Source: Herbiconiux moechotypicola (GTDB lineage: Bacteria > Actinomycetota > Actinomycetes > Actinomycetales > Microbacteriaceae). Taken from it: a DNA stretch of 64,000 nt. The translations under genes were made by a program, and so were the position numbers. Of this stretch, positions 54,616-64,000 are shown in pieces (positions within the stretch are counted from its first letter, which is position 1; each line of letters starts with the position of its first letter). The stretch is from NCBI RefSeq assembly GCF_024979255.1, contig NZ_JANLCN010000009.1, positions 124,001-188,000 of the forward strand, given 5' to 3'. The notes beneath the pieces were generated by a model. It had not been told where the DNA came from, ran no database searches, and saw only the letters and a program-made list of their open reading frames with translations.

Positions 54616-56151
54616 ATGCCTTCTTCAGACAGCCCATCCGCCGCCTTCTCCTTCGTCGTCGTGTCGAACCGCCTTCCGGTCGACCGCGTCGTGGGGCCCG
54701 ACGGGGAGCCGTCGTTCCGCACCTCGCCGGGTGGGCTCGTCACTGCGCTCGAGCCGGTCATGCAGCAGGCCGACGGCGCCTGGATCGGATGGACGGGGCA
54801 GGCCGACGACCACGTCGACCCGTTCGAGCACGACGGCATCGAGCTCATCCCGGTCGCACTCTCGCACGACGAGGTGGAGCGCTACTACGAGGGTTTCTCG
54901 AACGACACGCTCTGGCCGCTCTACCACGACGTCATCGCGCCGCCGGCCTACCACCGCGAGTGGTGGGAGAGCTACGTGACCGTCAACCAGCGCTTCGCCG
55001 ACCGCGCGGCCGAGGTGACGGCCGAGGGCGGCACGGTGTGGGTGCAGGACTACCAGCTGCAGCTGGTGCCGAAGATGCTCCGCGAGAAGCGGCCCGACCT
55101 CGTCATCGGGTTCTTCAACCACATTCCCTTTCCGGCATACGGCATCTACTCGCAGCTGCCGTGGCGCGCGCAGATCATCGAGGGCCTGCTCGGTGCCGAC
55201 GTCATCGGTTTCCAGCGCACCGCGGATGCCGGCAACTTCACCCGGGCGGTGCGCCGGCTGACGGGCTATCAGAGCAAGGGTGCCGTCATCGACGTACCCG
55301 TCGAGGAGCCCGCCGCGGGCGTCGTCGAGGGGGCCACGCACCGCATCGCCAGGGTGCGTGACGGCAAGCTCGTGCGCACCGTGGTCGCGAAGGCCTTCCC
55401 CATCTCGATCGACGCCGAGCGCTACGAGGAGCTCGCGCGCCGACCCGACATCCAAGCCAGGGCGCGGGAGATCCGCGAGGGGCTCGGCGACCCCGCCATC
55501 GTCATGCTCGGCGTCGACCGCCTCGACTACACCAAGGGCATCGGCCACCGGCTGAAGGCCTTCGGCGAGCTCGTCGCCGACGGTGAACTCGACGTCGAAG
55601 ACGTCACGCTGGTGCAGGTGGCGAGCCCCAGCCGGGAGCGGGTGCGCACCTATCAGATGCTCCGCGACGAGATCGAGCTGCAGGTCGGCCGCATCAACGG
55701 CGACTACTCCACCATCAGCCACACGGCCATCAGCTACCTGCACCACGGCTACCCCCGCGAGGAGATGGTGGCGCTCTACCTCGCTGCCGACGTCATGCTG
55801 GTCACGGCCCTTCGCGACGGCATGAACCTCGTGGCGAAGGAGTACGTGGCCTCGCGCTTCGACAACGACGGCGTTCTCGTGCTCAGTGAGTTCGCGGGTG
55901 CTTCCGACGAGCTGCGCACGGCGCTGAGGGTGAACCCGCACGACATCGAGGGCCTCAAGGAGGCCATCATGCAGGCGACGCGCATGCCCAAGGCCGAGCG
56001 GGCGAGACGGATGCGCGCCCTCCGCAAGCGGGTGCAGGAGTACGACGTGGCACGCTGGTCGTCGTCGTTCCTCGAGGCGCTCGCCACCCCAGCGGAGTCG
56101 CTGCCGCTGCCCAAGGCCGACCAGCCCGACCCCGCCGGAGAAGGCGCATGA
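54616..56151 (+). CDS. otsA: alpha,alpha-trehalose-phosphate synthase (GT20)
   Basis: Makes trehalose-6-phosphate from glucose-6-phosphate and a nucleotide-glucose donor. The 511-residue GT20 enzyme carries FVVVSNRLPVDRV, WIGWTGQ, VQDYQLQLVPKMLRE, IGFFNHIPFPAYGIY, LGVDRLDYTKGIGHRL and LVTALRDGMNLVAKEYV. ATG 54616 is chosen; an in-frame GTG at 54592 is possible. Its stop overlaps the next start (ATGA), so it is coupled with otsB. Trehalose is a stress protectant and a mycolate/envelope building block. Confidence 0.96.
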   Translation: MPSSDSPSAAFSFVVVSNRLPVDRVVGPDGEPSFRTSPGGLVTALEPVMQQADGAWIGWTGQADDHVDPFEHDGIELIPVALSHDEVERYYEGFSNDTLWPLYHDVIAPPAYHREWWESYVTVNQRFADRAAEVTAEGGTVWVQDYQLQLVPKMLREKRPDLVIGFFNHIPFPAYGIYSQLPWRAQIIEGLLGADVIGFQRTADAGNFTRAVRRLTGYQSKGAVIDVPVEEPAAGVVEGATHRIARVRDGKLVRTVVAKAFPISIDAERYEELARRPDIQARAREIREGLGDPAIVMLGVDRLDYTKGIGHRLKAFGELVADGELDVEDVTLVQVASPSRERVRTYQMLRDEIELQVGRINGDYSTISHTAISYLHHGYPREEMVALYLAADVMLVTALRDGMNLVAKEYVASRFDNDGVLVLSEFAGASDELRTALRVNPHDIEGLKEAIMQATRMPKAERARRMRALRKRVQEYDVARWSSSFLEALATPAESLPLPKADQPDPAGEGA

Positions 56152-56930
56152 GCGCATCCGTGGTTCTCGGCGACGAGCTGCTCGCCGACCTCGCCGCGCT
56201 CGCCACCGCACCGCGGGTTCTGGTGGCGCTCGACTTCGACGGCACGCTGGCACCCGAGGTCGACCGTCCCGACGACGCGCGGGCCGTGCCCGAGGCGCAC
56301 GAGGCCCTTCTCCGGCTCCTCGACGCACCCGAGACTCCGGTGGCCATGATCTCGGGCCGTGCCCTGGCGAGTCTCGAGCACGTCACCCGGCTGCCGGAGG
56401 CCGCGCTGCTCGTCGGCTCGCACGGGGTCGAGGTGCGGCACGACGGGACGGTCGAGCTCACGCTCGACGACGACGAGCGGATGCGGCTCGCGCGGCTCCA
56501 CGACGCGCTCGAGTCGGTCGCGGCCCGCTTCGACGGCGCCTGGGTGGAGACCAAGCCCGCGGGTTTCGCGCTGCACACCCGCCTCGTCGCCCCGGCCGAG
56601 GCCGAGCACGCCCAGGTGGCCGCCCGCTCCTCCGCCGCTCCCGAGGAGAACCGCCTCACGGTGCGCAGCGGCAAGAACGTGCTGGAGTTCTCGGTGCGGT
56701 CGACCACGAAGGGCGACGCCGTGAGGGCGCTGCGCGAGCGCACGGGGGCCGACGCCGTGCTCTTCGCGGGAGACGACGTCACCGACGAGGACGGCTTCGC
56801 GGCCCTGCGCCCCGTCGACCTCGGCATCAAGGTGGGCGCGGGGGCCACCCGCGCCGCACACCGTGTCGCGGGCCCCGCCGAGATGGCCGCAGCCCTCGAG
56901 GCGCTGGCCGCGGCCCGGCATCGTACCTGA
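56148..56930 (+). CDS. otsB: trehalose-6-phosphate phosphatase
   Basis: A 260-residue HAD phosphatase that releases trehalose. The catalytic DFDGTL with Asp29 and Asp31, the ISGR motif, and the C-terminal AGDDVTDEDGF are typical. Its N-terminus overlaps otsA by 4 nt (ATGA). It is not fused to otsA, as it is in some relatives. Confidence 0.95.
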   Translation: MSASVVLGDELLADLAALATAPRVLVALDFDGTLAPEVDRPDDARAVPEAHEALLRLLDAPETPVAMISGRALASLEHVTRLPEAALLVGSHGVEVRHDGTVELTLDDDERMRLARLHDALESVAARFDGAWVETKPAGFALHTRLVAPAEAEHAQVAARSSAAPEENRLTVRSGKNVLEFSVRSTTKGDAVRALRERTGADAVLFAGDDVTDEDGFAALRPVDLGIKVGAGATRAAHRVAGPAEMAAALEALAAARHRT

Positions 56931-56959
56931 TCCGTACCGGAGCACCCCTCCGGCGGATC

Positions 56960-56965
56960 TAGACT
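56960..56965 (+). promoter_or_regulatory. -10 element for leaderless ilvD
   Basis: TAGACT is followed by CGTAAC and then ATG 56972, with no Shine-Dalgarno sequence. Confidence 0.55.
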
Positions 56966-56971
56966 CGTAAC

Positions 56972-58666
56972 ATGCCCGAAATAGACATGAAGCCGCGGAG
57001 CCGCACGGTCACCGACGGGATCGAAGCCCTCACCTCGCGCGGAATGCTCCGCGGCGTCGGCATGGGCGACGGCGACTGGGAGAAGCCGCAGATCGGCATC
57101 GCCTCGTCGTGGAACGAGATCACCCCCTGCAACCTCTCGCTCGAGCGCCTCGCGCGTGCCTCGAAGGAGGGTGTGCACGCCGGTGGCGGCTACCCGCTCC
57201 AGTTCGGCACCATCTCCGTCTCCGACGGCATCTCGATGGGCCACGAGGGCATGCACTTCTCACTCGTGTCGCGCGAGGTCATCGCCGACTCGGTCGAGAC
57301 CGTCATGATGGCCGAGCGCCTCGACGGCTCGGTGCTGCTTGCGGGCTGCGACAAGTCGCTGCCCGGCATGCTCATGGCCGCCGCCCGGCTCGACCTGGCG
57401 AGCGTCTTCCTCTACGCGGGTTCCATCGCTCCCGGCTGGGTCAAGCTCTCCGACGGCACTGAGAAGGACATCACCATCATCGACTCCTTCGAAGCCGTCG
57501 GTGCCGTGCGCGCCGGCCGCATGTCGATGGAGGACGCCCACCGCATCGAGTGCGCCTTCGCCCCCGGCGAGGGCTCCTGCGGTGGCATGTACACCGCCAA
57601 CACCATGGCCAGCGCCGCCGAGGCGATGGGCATGAGCCTGCCCGGCTCGGCCAGCCCCGCCGCGGCCGACCGCCGTCGCGACTACTTCGCGCACCGCTCG
57701 GGCGAGGCCGTGGTCAACATGCTGCGCCTCGGCCTCACCGCCCGCGACATCATCACCAAGAAGTCGCTCGAGAACGCGATCGCCGTGGGCATGGCCTTCG
57801 GCGGCTCCACCAACCTCGTGCTGCACCTCCTGGCCATCGCCAACGAGGCCGAGGTCGAGCTCACGCTCGCCGACTTCAACAAGATCGGCGACAAGGTGCC
57901 GCACATCGGCGACCTCAAGCCCTTCGGCCGCTTCGTCATGAACGACGTCGACCGTCACGGCGGCGTGCCCGCCGTGATGAAGGCTCTCCTCGACGAGGGC
58001 CTGCTGCACGGCGACGCCATGACCGTCACCGGCAAGACGGTCGAGGAGAACCTCGCCGAGATGAGCATCGCGCCGCTCGACGGCGAGGTGCTGCGCCCCA
58101 TCTCCAACCCCATCCACAAGTCGGGTGGCCTCACCATCCTCACCGGGTCGATGGCTCCCGAGGGTGCGGTCGTGAAGTCGGCCGGCTTCGACGCCGACGT
58201 GTTCGAGGGCCCCGCGCGGGTGTTCGAGCGCGAGCGCGCCGCCATGGATGCACTCACCGAGGGCCGCATCAGCGCCGGCGACGTCGTGGTCATCCGCTAC
58301 GAGGGCCCCAAGGGCGGCCCCGGCATGCGCGAGATGCTCGCCATCACGGCGGCCATCAAGGGTGCAGGCCTCGGCAAAGATGTACTACTCTTGACCGACG
58401 GCAGATTCTCAGGCGGCACAACCGGCCTGTGCATCGGCCACATAGCACCCGAAGCGGTCGACGCAGGTCCGATCGCCTTCGTGCGCGATGGTGATCTGAT
58501 TCGGGTCGATATCGCCGCTCGCTCGCTCGACCTACTTGTCGATCCCGCTGAGCTGGAAGCCCGCCGAGAAGGCTGGGCACCTCTTCCTCCCCGCTATACC
58601 CGCGGCGTCCTCGCGAAGTACTCCAAGCTCGTGCATTCCGCTGCGGAAGGCGCGATCACCGGCTAG
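56972..58666 (+). CDS. ilvD: dihydroxy-acid dehydratase
   Basis: Dehydrates dihydroxy-isovalerate and dihydroxy-methylvalerate to the keto-acids in valine and isoleucine synthesis. The 564-residue iron-sulfur enzyme has the cluster cysteines Cys53 (TPCN), Cys126 ([10 protein letters not shown]) and Cys203 ([12 protein letters not shown]), and the C-terminal [18 protein letters not shown]. It heads an ilvD-ilvB-ilvN-ilvC series. The 3' end (about 58370-58560) drops in GC compared with the rest, which is unusual for the gene. Confidence 0.97.
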   Translation: MPEIDMKPRSRTVTDGIEALTSRGMLRGVGMGDGDWEKPQIGIASSWNEITPCNLSLERLARASKEGVHAGGGYPLQFGTISVSDGISMGHEGMHFSLVSREVIADSVETVMMAERLDGSVLLAGCDKSLPGMLMAAARLDLASVFLYAGSIAPGWVKLSDGTEKDITIIDSFEAVGAVRAGRMSMEDAHRIECAFAPGEGSCGGMYTANTMASAAEAMGMSLPGSASPAAADRRRDYFAHRSGEAVVNMLRLGLTARDIITKKSLENAIAVGMAFGGSTNLVLHLLAIANEAEVELTLADFNKIGDKVPHIGDLKPFGRFVMNDVDRHGGVPAVMKALLDEGLLHGDAMTVTGKTVEENLAEMSIAPLDGEVLRPISNPIHKSGGLTILTGSMAPEGAVVKSAGFDADVFEGPARVFERERAAMDALTEGRISAGDVVVIRYEGPKGGPGMREMLAITAAIKGAGLGKDVLLLTDGRFSGGTTGLCIGHIAPEAVDAGPIAFVRDGDLIRVDIAARSLDLLVDPAELEARREGWAPLPPRYTRGVLAKYSKLVHSAAEGAITG

Positions 58667-58709
58667 TGCGCCGCTCCCTTTCACCCGCGCTCGAATCCTA
58701 GGAAAGAAC

Positions 58710-60509
58710 ATGTCCACGGACGCCTTCCCTGTGCCCACCAAGAAAGCGCCGCCCGCCGCGGCCGCGCCCGAGATCCTCACCGGCTCCGGCGCCGTCCTCC
58801 GCGCCCTCGAACTGCTCGGCGTCAAAGACGTCTTCGGCTTGCCCGGCGGCGCGATCATCCCGTTCTACGACGAGCTCATGTCGCAGCAGGAGATCCGCCA
58901 CATCCTCGTGCGCCACGAGCAGGGTGCCGGTCACGCGGCCGAGGGTTACGCGGCCGCGAGCGGCGAGGTCGGTGTGGCCATCGCCACCTCCGGTCCCGGT
59001 GCCACCAACCTCGTCACGGCCATCGCCGACGCGTACATGGACTCGGTGCCGCTGCTGGCCATCACCGGCCAGGTGTTCTCGCACCTCATGGGAACGGATG
59101 CGTTCCAGGAGGCCGACATCGTGGGCATCACGATGCCCATCACCAAGCACTCCTTCCTCGTCAAAGACGCGGCCGACGTGGCGGCCACCATCGCGGCGGC
59201 CTACCAGATCGCCACCTCGGGCCGTCCCGGCCCGGTGCTCGTCGACATCACGAAAGACGCCCAGCAGAACAGCGCACCGTTCATCTGGCCGCCCAAGATC
59301 GACCTGCCCGGCTACCGGCCCGTCACGAAGGCGCACGGCAAGCAGATCCAGGCCGCGGCCCAGCTGCTCGCCGAGTCGAAGAAGCCCGTCTTCTACGTGG
59401 GCGGCGGGGTCATCCGCGCCGGTGCGACCGACGAGCTCGCCATGCTCGCGGAGGCGACCGGCGTGCCGGTGGTCACCACCCTGATGGCGCGCGGCGCCTT
59501 CCCCGACTCGCACCCGCAGAACCTCGGCATGCCGGGCATGCACGGCACGGTCCCCGCGGTTCTCGCCCTCCAGGAGTCCGACCTGCTCATCTCGCTCGGT
59601 GCGCGGTTCGACGACCGCGTCACCGGCAAGGCGAGCGAGTTCGCCCCGAACGCGAAGGTCGTGCACGTCGACATCGACCCCGCCGAGATCTCGAAGATCC
59701 GCATCGCCGACGTGCCGATCGTCGGCGACGCGAAAGACGTGATCGCCGACCTCATCAAGGCCTACGCCGACGTGGAGGGCAAGCCCCTCGAGCTCGACGA
59801 GTGGTGGGCCTACCTCAACGGTCTGCAGAAGAAGTTCCCGCTCGGCTACACCGAGCCCTCCGACGGCCTGATGGCGCCGCAGTACGTCATCTCCCGCATC
59901 GGCGAGCTCACCGGCCCCGAGGGCGTCTACGCGGCGGGTGTGGGCCAGCACCAGATGTGGGCGGCGCAGTTCATCAAGTACGAGCGCCCGCACGCCTGGC
60001 TCAACTCCGGCGGCGCCGGCACCATGGGCTACGCCGTTCCCGCGGCCATGGGTGCCAAGGTCGCCGAGCCCGACCGCGTGGTGTGGGCGATCGACGGCGA
60101 CGGATGCTTCCAGATGACCAATCAGGAACTCGCCACCTGCACGATCAACGACATCCCCATCAAGGTCGCGATCATCAACAACTCCTCGCTCGGCATGGTG
60201 CGCCAGTGGCAGACGCTGTTCTACGACGGCCGCCACTCCTTCACCGATCTGCACACGGGCCACGAGACCCGCATGGTGCCCGACTTCGTGAAGATGGCGG
60301 ATGCGTACGGGGCCCTGGGCATCCGGGTCACCAAGGCCGAAGACGTCGATGCGGCCATCAAGCTGGCGCTCGAGACCAACGACCGGCCCGTCGTGATCGA
60401 CTTCATCGTGTCGGCCGATGCGATGGTGTGGCCGATGGTGCCCCAGGGCGCCTCCAACAGCGACGTGCAGTACGCCCGCGAGCACGCGCCCGAGTGGGAC
60501 GAGGAGTAG
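58710..60509 (+). CDS. ilvB: acetolactate synthase large subunit
   Basis: Joins two pyruvates, or pyruvate with 2-oxobutyrate, using thiamine diphosphate and FAD. The 599-residue protein has [33 protein letters not shown] (catalytic Glu), [13 protein letters not shown], and the diphosphate-binding [24 protein letters not shown] lies before ATG 58710. It follows ilvD by 43 bp and ilvN begins 4 nt after its stop. Feedback is expected through the IlvN subunit. Confidence 0.97.
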   Translation: MSTDAFPVPTKKAPPAAAAPEILTGSGAVLRALELLGVKDVFGLPGGAIIPFYDELMSQQEIRHILVRHEQGAGHAAEGYAAASGEVGVAIATSGPGATNLVTAIADAYMDSVPLLAITGQVFSHLMGTDAFQEADIVGITMPITKHSFLVKDAADVAATIAAAYQIATSGRPGPVLVDITKDAQQNSAPFIWPPKIDLPGYRPVTKAHGKQIQAAAQLLAESKKPVFYVGGGVIRAGATDELAMLAEATGVPVVTTLMARGAFPDSHPQNLGMPGMHGTVPAVLALQESDLLISLGARFDDRVTGKASEFAPNAKVVHVDIDPAEISKIRIADVPIVGDAKDVIADLIKAYADVEGKPLELDEWWAYLNGLQKKFPLGYTEPSDGLMAPQYVISRIGELTGPEGVYAAGVGQHQMWAAQFIKYERPHAWLNSGGAGTMGYAVPAAMGAKVAEPDRVVWAIDGDGCFQMTNQELATCTINDIPIKVAIINNSSLGMVRQWQTLFYDGRHSFTDLHTGHETRMVPDFVKMADAYGALGIRVTKAEDVDAAIKLALETNDRPVVIDFIVSADAMVWPMVPQGASNSDVQYAREHAPEWDEE

Positions 60510-60513
60510 ACCC

Positions 60514-62077
<1,564 letters not shown>

Positions 62078-62104
62078 CCCCCGCGCTCACGACTGATCGA
62101 TCGG

Positions 62105-62145
62105 TCACGAACGGCCCTCTCCGCACGTCGGAGAGGGCCGTTCGT
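62105..62145 (+). terminator. ilv operon terminator hairpin
   Basis: CACGAACGGCCCTCTCC (62105-62121) pairs perfectly with 62129-62145, a 17-bp stem with the loop GCACGTC. No long T-tract follows, but the stem is very stable. Confidence 0.8.
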
Positions 62146-62162
62146 GCCTTCTCGGCGCGGGG

Positions 62163-62168
62163 TAGGGT
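62163..62168 (+). promoter_or_regulatory. -10 element for leaderless membrane-protein gene
   Basis: TAGGGT is followed by GAGGTC and then ATG 62175. Confidence 0.45.
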
Positions 62169-62174
62169 GAGGTC

Positions 62175-62678
62175 ATGAGCGATCCGCGGGATGACGACGA
62201 CGAGGCGCTCGGCTGGGCCGGAGACGACGACCCCACGCTGACGCCGGTGGGCGTGCCGGAGCGCGAGACGTCCGCATCCGCATCACCCGCGCCGGCCACG
62301 GCGCCGGCCCGCAAGACGGTGCTCGACGAGGCGGAGGAGGCCGAAGACCTCGCCGCCGAGCGCGAGCTCGCCGCCGCGGAGGCAGCGGGCGCGCAGATGA
62401 GCTCCTTCGCCCTCATCGGCTTCGGCATCCTCGGCGGCGTGTACCTGCTCTTCACGATCGGCTGGATCATCAGCTTCGGCCGCTACGAGCAGCCGATCGA
62501 CGTCGACTTCACGGTGCTGAGCCACCGCGTCGCCCTGGCGCTCGCGGTCGCGGCCCCGCCGCTGTGGTTCGTCGTGACCCTGCTCGTCGGTCAGCGCGCC
62601 GACATCCGCTACCGCTTCCTCTGGCTCGTCATCGGCATGCTCGTGCTCGTGCCCTGGCCCTTCCTGATGGGAGCGTGA
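62175..62678 (+). CDS. uncharacterised membrane protein with acidic N-terminus
   Basis: A 167-residue protein. The first 70 residues are acidic and Ala/Pro-rich (DEALGWAGDDDPTLTPVG), then four hydrophobic segments follow (FALIGFGILGGVYLLFTIGW, VALALAVAAPPLWFVVTLLV, RFLWLVIGMLVLVPWPFLMG). Not recognised; seen next to ilvC or serA in related genomes. It is 2 nt from the next gene. Confidence 0.7.
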   Translation: MSDPRDDDDEALGWAGDDDPTLTPVGVPERETSASASPAPATAPARKTVLDEAEEAEDLAAERELAAAEAAGAQMSSFALIGFGILGGVYLLFTIGWIISFGRYEQPIDVDFTVLSHRVALALAVAAPPLWFVVTLLVGQRADIRYRFLWLVIGMLVLVPWPFLMGA

Positions 62679-62679
62679 G

Positions 62680-63045
62680 ATGACCACAGCATCCGCATCC
62701 GCATCCGCCGCGTCGGCGCCCGCGCCGGCCAAGCGCGGTTTCCGCACCTTCGGCCGCTCGGGCTGGGCGATCGCCGTCGTCGCCGCCTTCTTCTACTCGT
62801 ACCACCTGTGGGGAGGCATCGCGAACCTGGTCGGGGTCGTCGCGGCGTTCGCCGGGCTCGGAGTCGAACTCTCCGCCGAGATCTGGGCGCTGGTGATCGG
62901 CTACGCGGTGGCGCCGCTGGTCGTCTACGTCGCAGCTCTCCTGGTGGGGCGCACCCTGTCGAACCTGGCGCGCATCCTGGTGTTCGCCGTCGGGTTCACG
63001 GTGGTCGCCGTCATCTCGCTCGACCTGGTGGCACTCGCGGGCTGA
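62680..63045 (+). CDS. uncharacterised 121-residue membrane protein
   Basis: Three or so hydrophobic segments (SGWAIAVVAAFFYSYHLWGG, LVIGYAVAPLVVYVAALLVG, RILVFAVGFTVVAVISLDLV). Its N-terminus is encoded by the repeated GCATCC codons. Not recognised. It is co-transcribed with the upstream membrane protein, to which it may bind. Confidence 0.7.
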   Translation: MTTASASASAASAPAPAKRGFRTFGRSGWAIAVVAAFFYSYHLWGGIANLVGVVAAFAGLGVELSAEIWALVIGYAVAPLVVYVAALLVGRTLSNLARILVFAVGFTVVAVISLDLVALAG

Positions 63046-63077
63046 CGCCACCGTCTGCCCGGTGCTCCGGGCTGCAT

Positions 63078-63083
63078 TACAGT
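63078..63083 (+). promoter_or_regulatory. -10 element for serA
   Basis: TACAGT puts the start near 63090, a leader of about 33 nt before GTG 63123 with an AAAGGA at its end. Confidence 0.4.
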
Positions 63084-63122
63084 TGAGGGGTTCCCACCTC
63101 GCAGAACCAAAGGATCCGAGCT

Positions 63123-64000
63123 GTGTCGAAGCCGGTCGTGCTGATCGCCGAAGAACTGTCCCCCGCCACCGTCGACGCCCTCGGGCCCGACTTCGATGTG
63201 CGCTCCGTCGACGGCACCGACCGTCCGGCGCTGCTGGCCGCGCTCGCCGAGGCGAATGCGGTGCTCGTCCGCTCGGCCACCAAGGTCGACGCCGAGGCGA
63301 TCGCCGCCGCACCGAAGCTGCAGGTCGTCGCCCGCGCGGGAGTCGGTCTCGACAACGTCGACATCCCGGCGGCCACCGCGGCCGGCGTCATGGTGGTCAA
63401 CGCTCCGACCTCGAACATCATCTCGGCCGCCGAGCTCACCGTGGGGCACATCCTGTCGCTGGCCCGTCACATCCCGGCCGCGCACGCCGCCCTCGCCGAG
63501 GGGCTGTGGAAGCGCTCGGCCTACACCGGCGTCGAGCTCTACGAGAAGACGGTCGGCATCATCGGCCTCGGCCGCATCGGCGCGCTCATCACCGCCCGCC
63601 TGCAGGCGTTCGGTGTGAGCGTCATCGCCTACGACCCCTACGTCACGAGCGCCCGCGCGCAGCAGCTCGGCGTCACCCTGGTCACGCTCGACGAGCTGCT
63701 CATGCAGAGCGACTTCATCACCATCCACATGCCGAAGACCCCCGAGACCACGGGCATGATCTCCGACGCGCAGCTCGCGCTCATGAAGCCGAGCGCCTTC
63801 GTCGTCAACGTGGCGCGCGGTGGCCTCATCGACGAGGACGCCCTCTACCGCGCCCTCACCGGCGGCGTGATCGCCGGCGCCGGTCTCGACGTGTTCGTCA
63901 GCGAGCCGCCGAAGGAGTCGCCGCTGCTGGCCCTGCCCAACGTCGTGGTCACCCCGCACCTCGGGGCGTCGACCGACGAGGCGCAGGAGAAGGCGGGCGT
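63123..64000 (+). CDS. serA: D-3-phosphoglycerate dehydrogenase, 3' end cut by window edge
   Basis: Oxidises 3-phosphoglycerate in serine synthesis. The visible 292 codons include the start GTG-TCG-AAG, the NAD motif VGIIGLGRIGALITAR, and the substrate-binding arginine and catalytic His region (VARAGVGLDNVD, then VVTPHLGASTDEAQEKAG). The family continues for about 230 residues with intervening and ACT domains that lie beyond the edge. The order ilvC-(two membrane genes)-serA is common in actinobacteria. Confidence 0.95.
   Translation, partial: MSKPVVLIAEELSPATVDALGPDFDVRSVDGTDRPALLAALAEANAVLVRSATKVDAEAIAAAPKLQVVARAGVGLDNVDIPAATAAGVMVVNAPTSNIISAAELTVGHILSLARHIPAAHAALAEGLWKRSAYTGVELYEKTVGIIGLGRIGALITARLQAFGVSVIAYDPYVTSARAQQLGVTLVTLDELLMQSDFITIHMPKTPETTGMISDAQLALMKPSAFVVNVARGGLIDEDALYRALTGGVIAGAGLDVFVSEPPKESPLLALPNVVVTPHLGASTDEAQEKAG

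Noticed and set aside
58370-58560. Drop in GC at the end of ilvD as a sign of gene transfer
   Set aside because: The change is short, reading frame and motifs are intact, and the operon neighbours are normal; local drift or sequencing context is enough.

Overview
The window is a 64 kb piece of a high-GC actinobacterial chromosome, most likely from Microbacteriaceae or a close relative. The evidence is the gene content (two WhiB regulators, MtrA-MtrB-LpqB, a PdtaS-like kinase, long-form HPF, DUF3499, an Rv3235-like protein), many GTG starts, frequent 4-nt stop/start overlaps, many apparent leaderless promoters, and the recurring word CGGATGCG/CGCATCCG. It reads as ordinary chromosome. I saw no insertion sequence, prophage, CRISPR array or plasmid origin.

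1-15.7 kb is a cell-surface polysaccharide region. It holds a nucleotide-sugar dehydrogenase, an epimerase/dehydratase (cut by the left edge), five GT2 glycosyltransferases, GtrA, DUF2304, two multi-membrane proteins (GT39-like and DUF2142), a flippase, and two adjacent O-antigen-ligase/polymerase paralogues, then an acyl-CoA dehydrogenase. Most genes are chained by 4-nt overlaps. Together they could make an activated sugar acid, assemble and flip a lipid-linked glycan, and polymerise or ligate it outside the membrane.

15.9-25.8 kb holds manA, a GlxA/AraC-type regulator, whiB2, a 1,102-residue GT2/membrane fusion with a DUF5719 partner, a zincin-like protein without HExxH, DUF3499 and sahH. 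25.9-33.2 kb is a conserved actinobacterial set: RDD and SpoIIM proteins, then MoxR, DUF58, DUF4350, DUF4129 and a GPDPase-membrane-like protein. 33.3-42.1 kb is the envelope and protein-export core: mtrA-mtrB-lpqB, comF, hpf, secA.

42.2-50.4 kb has an Rv3235-like protein, pdtaS, whiB1, bcp, a Septum_form lipoprotein, tRNA-Lys(CTT), two small membrane proteins and a large ATPase/LuxR regulator. Its intergenic regions carry at least five copies of a 16-18 bp palindrome of the type TGAGYA-N4-6-TRCTCA. This is the most interesting unexplained structure in the window: a possible LuxR regulon that includes the regulator itself. A second pair of palindromes, 22 bp centre to centre, lies upstream of whiB1.

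50.6-64 kb is metabolic: a glucose-6-phosphate dehydrogenase, an MscS channel, otsA-otsB (trehalose), ilvD-ilvB-ilvN-ilvC (branched-chain amino acids) and serA, cut by the right edge.
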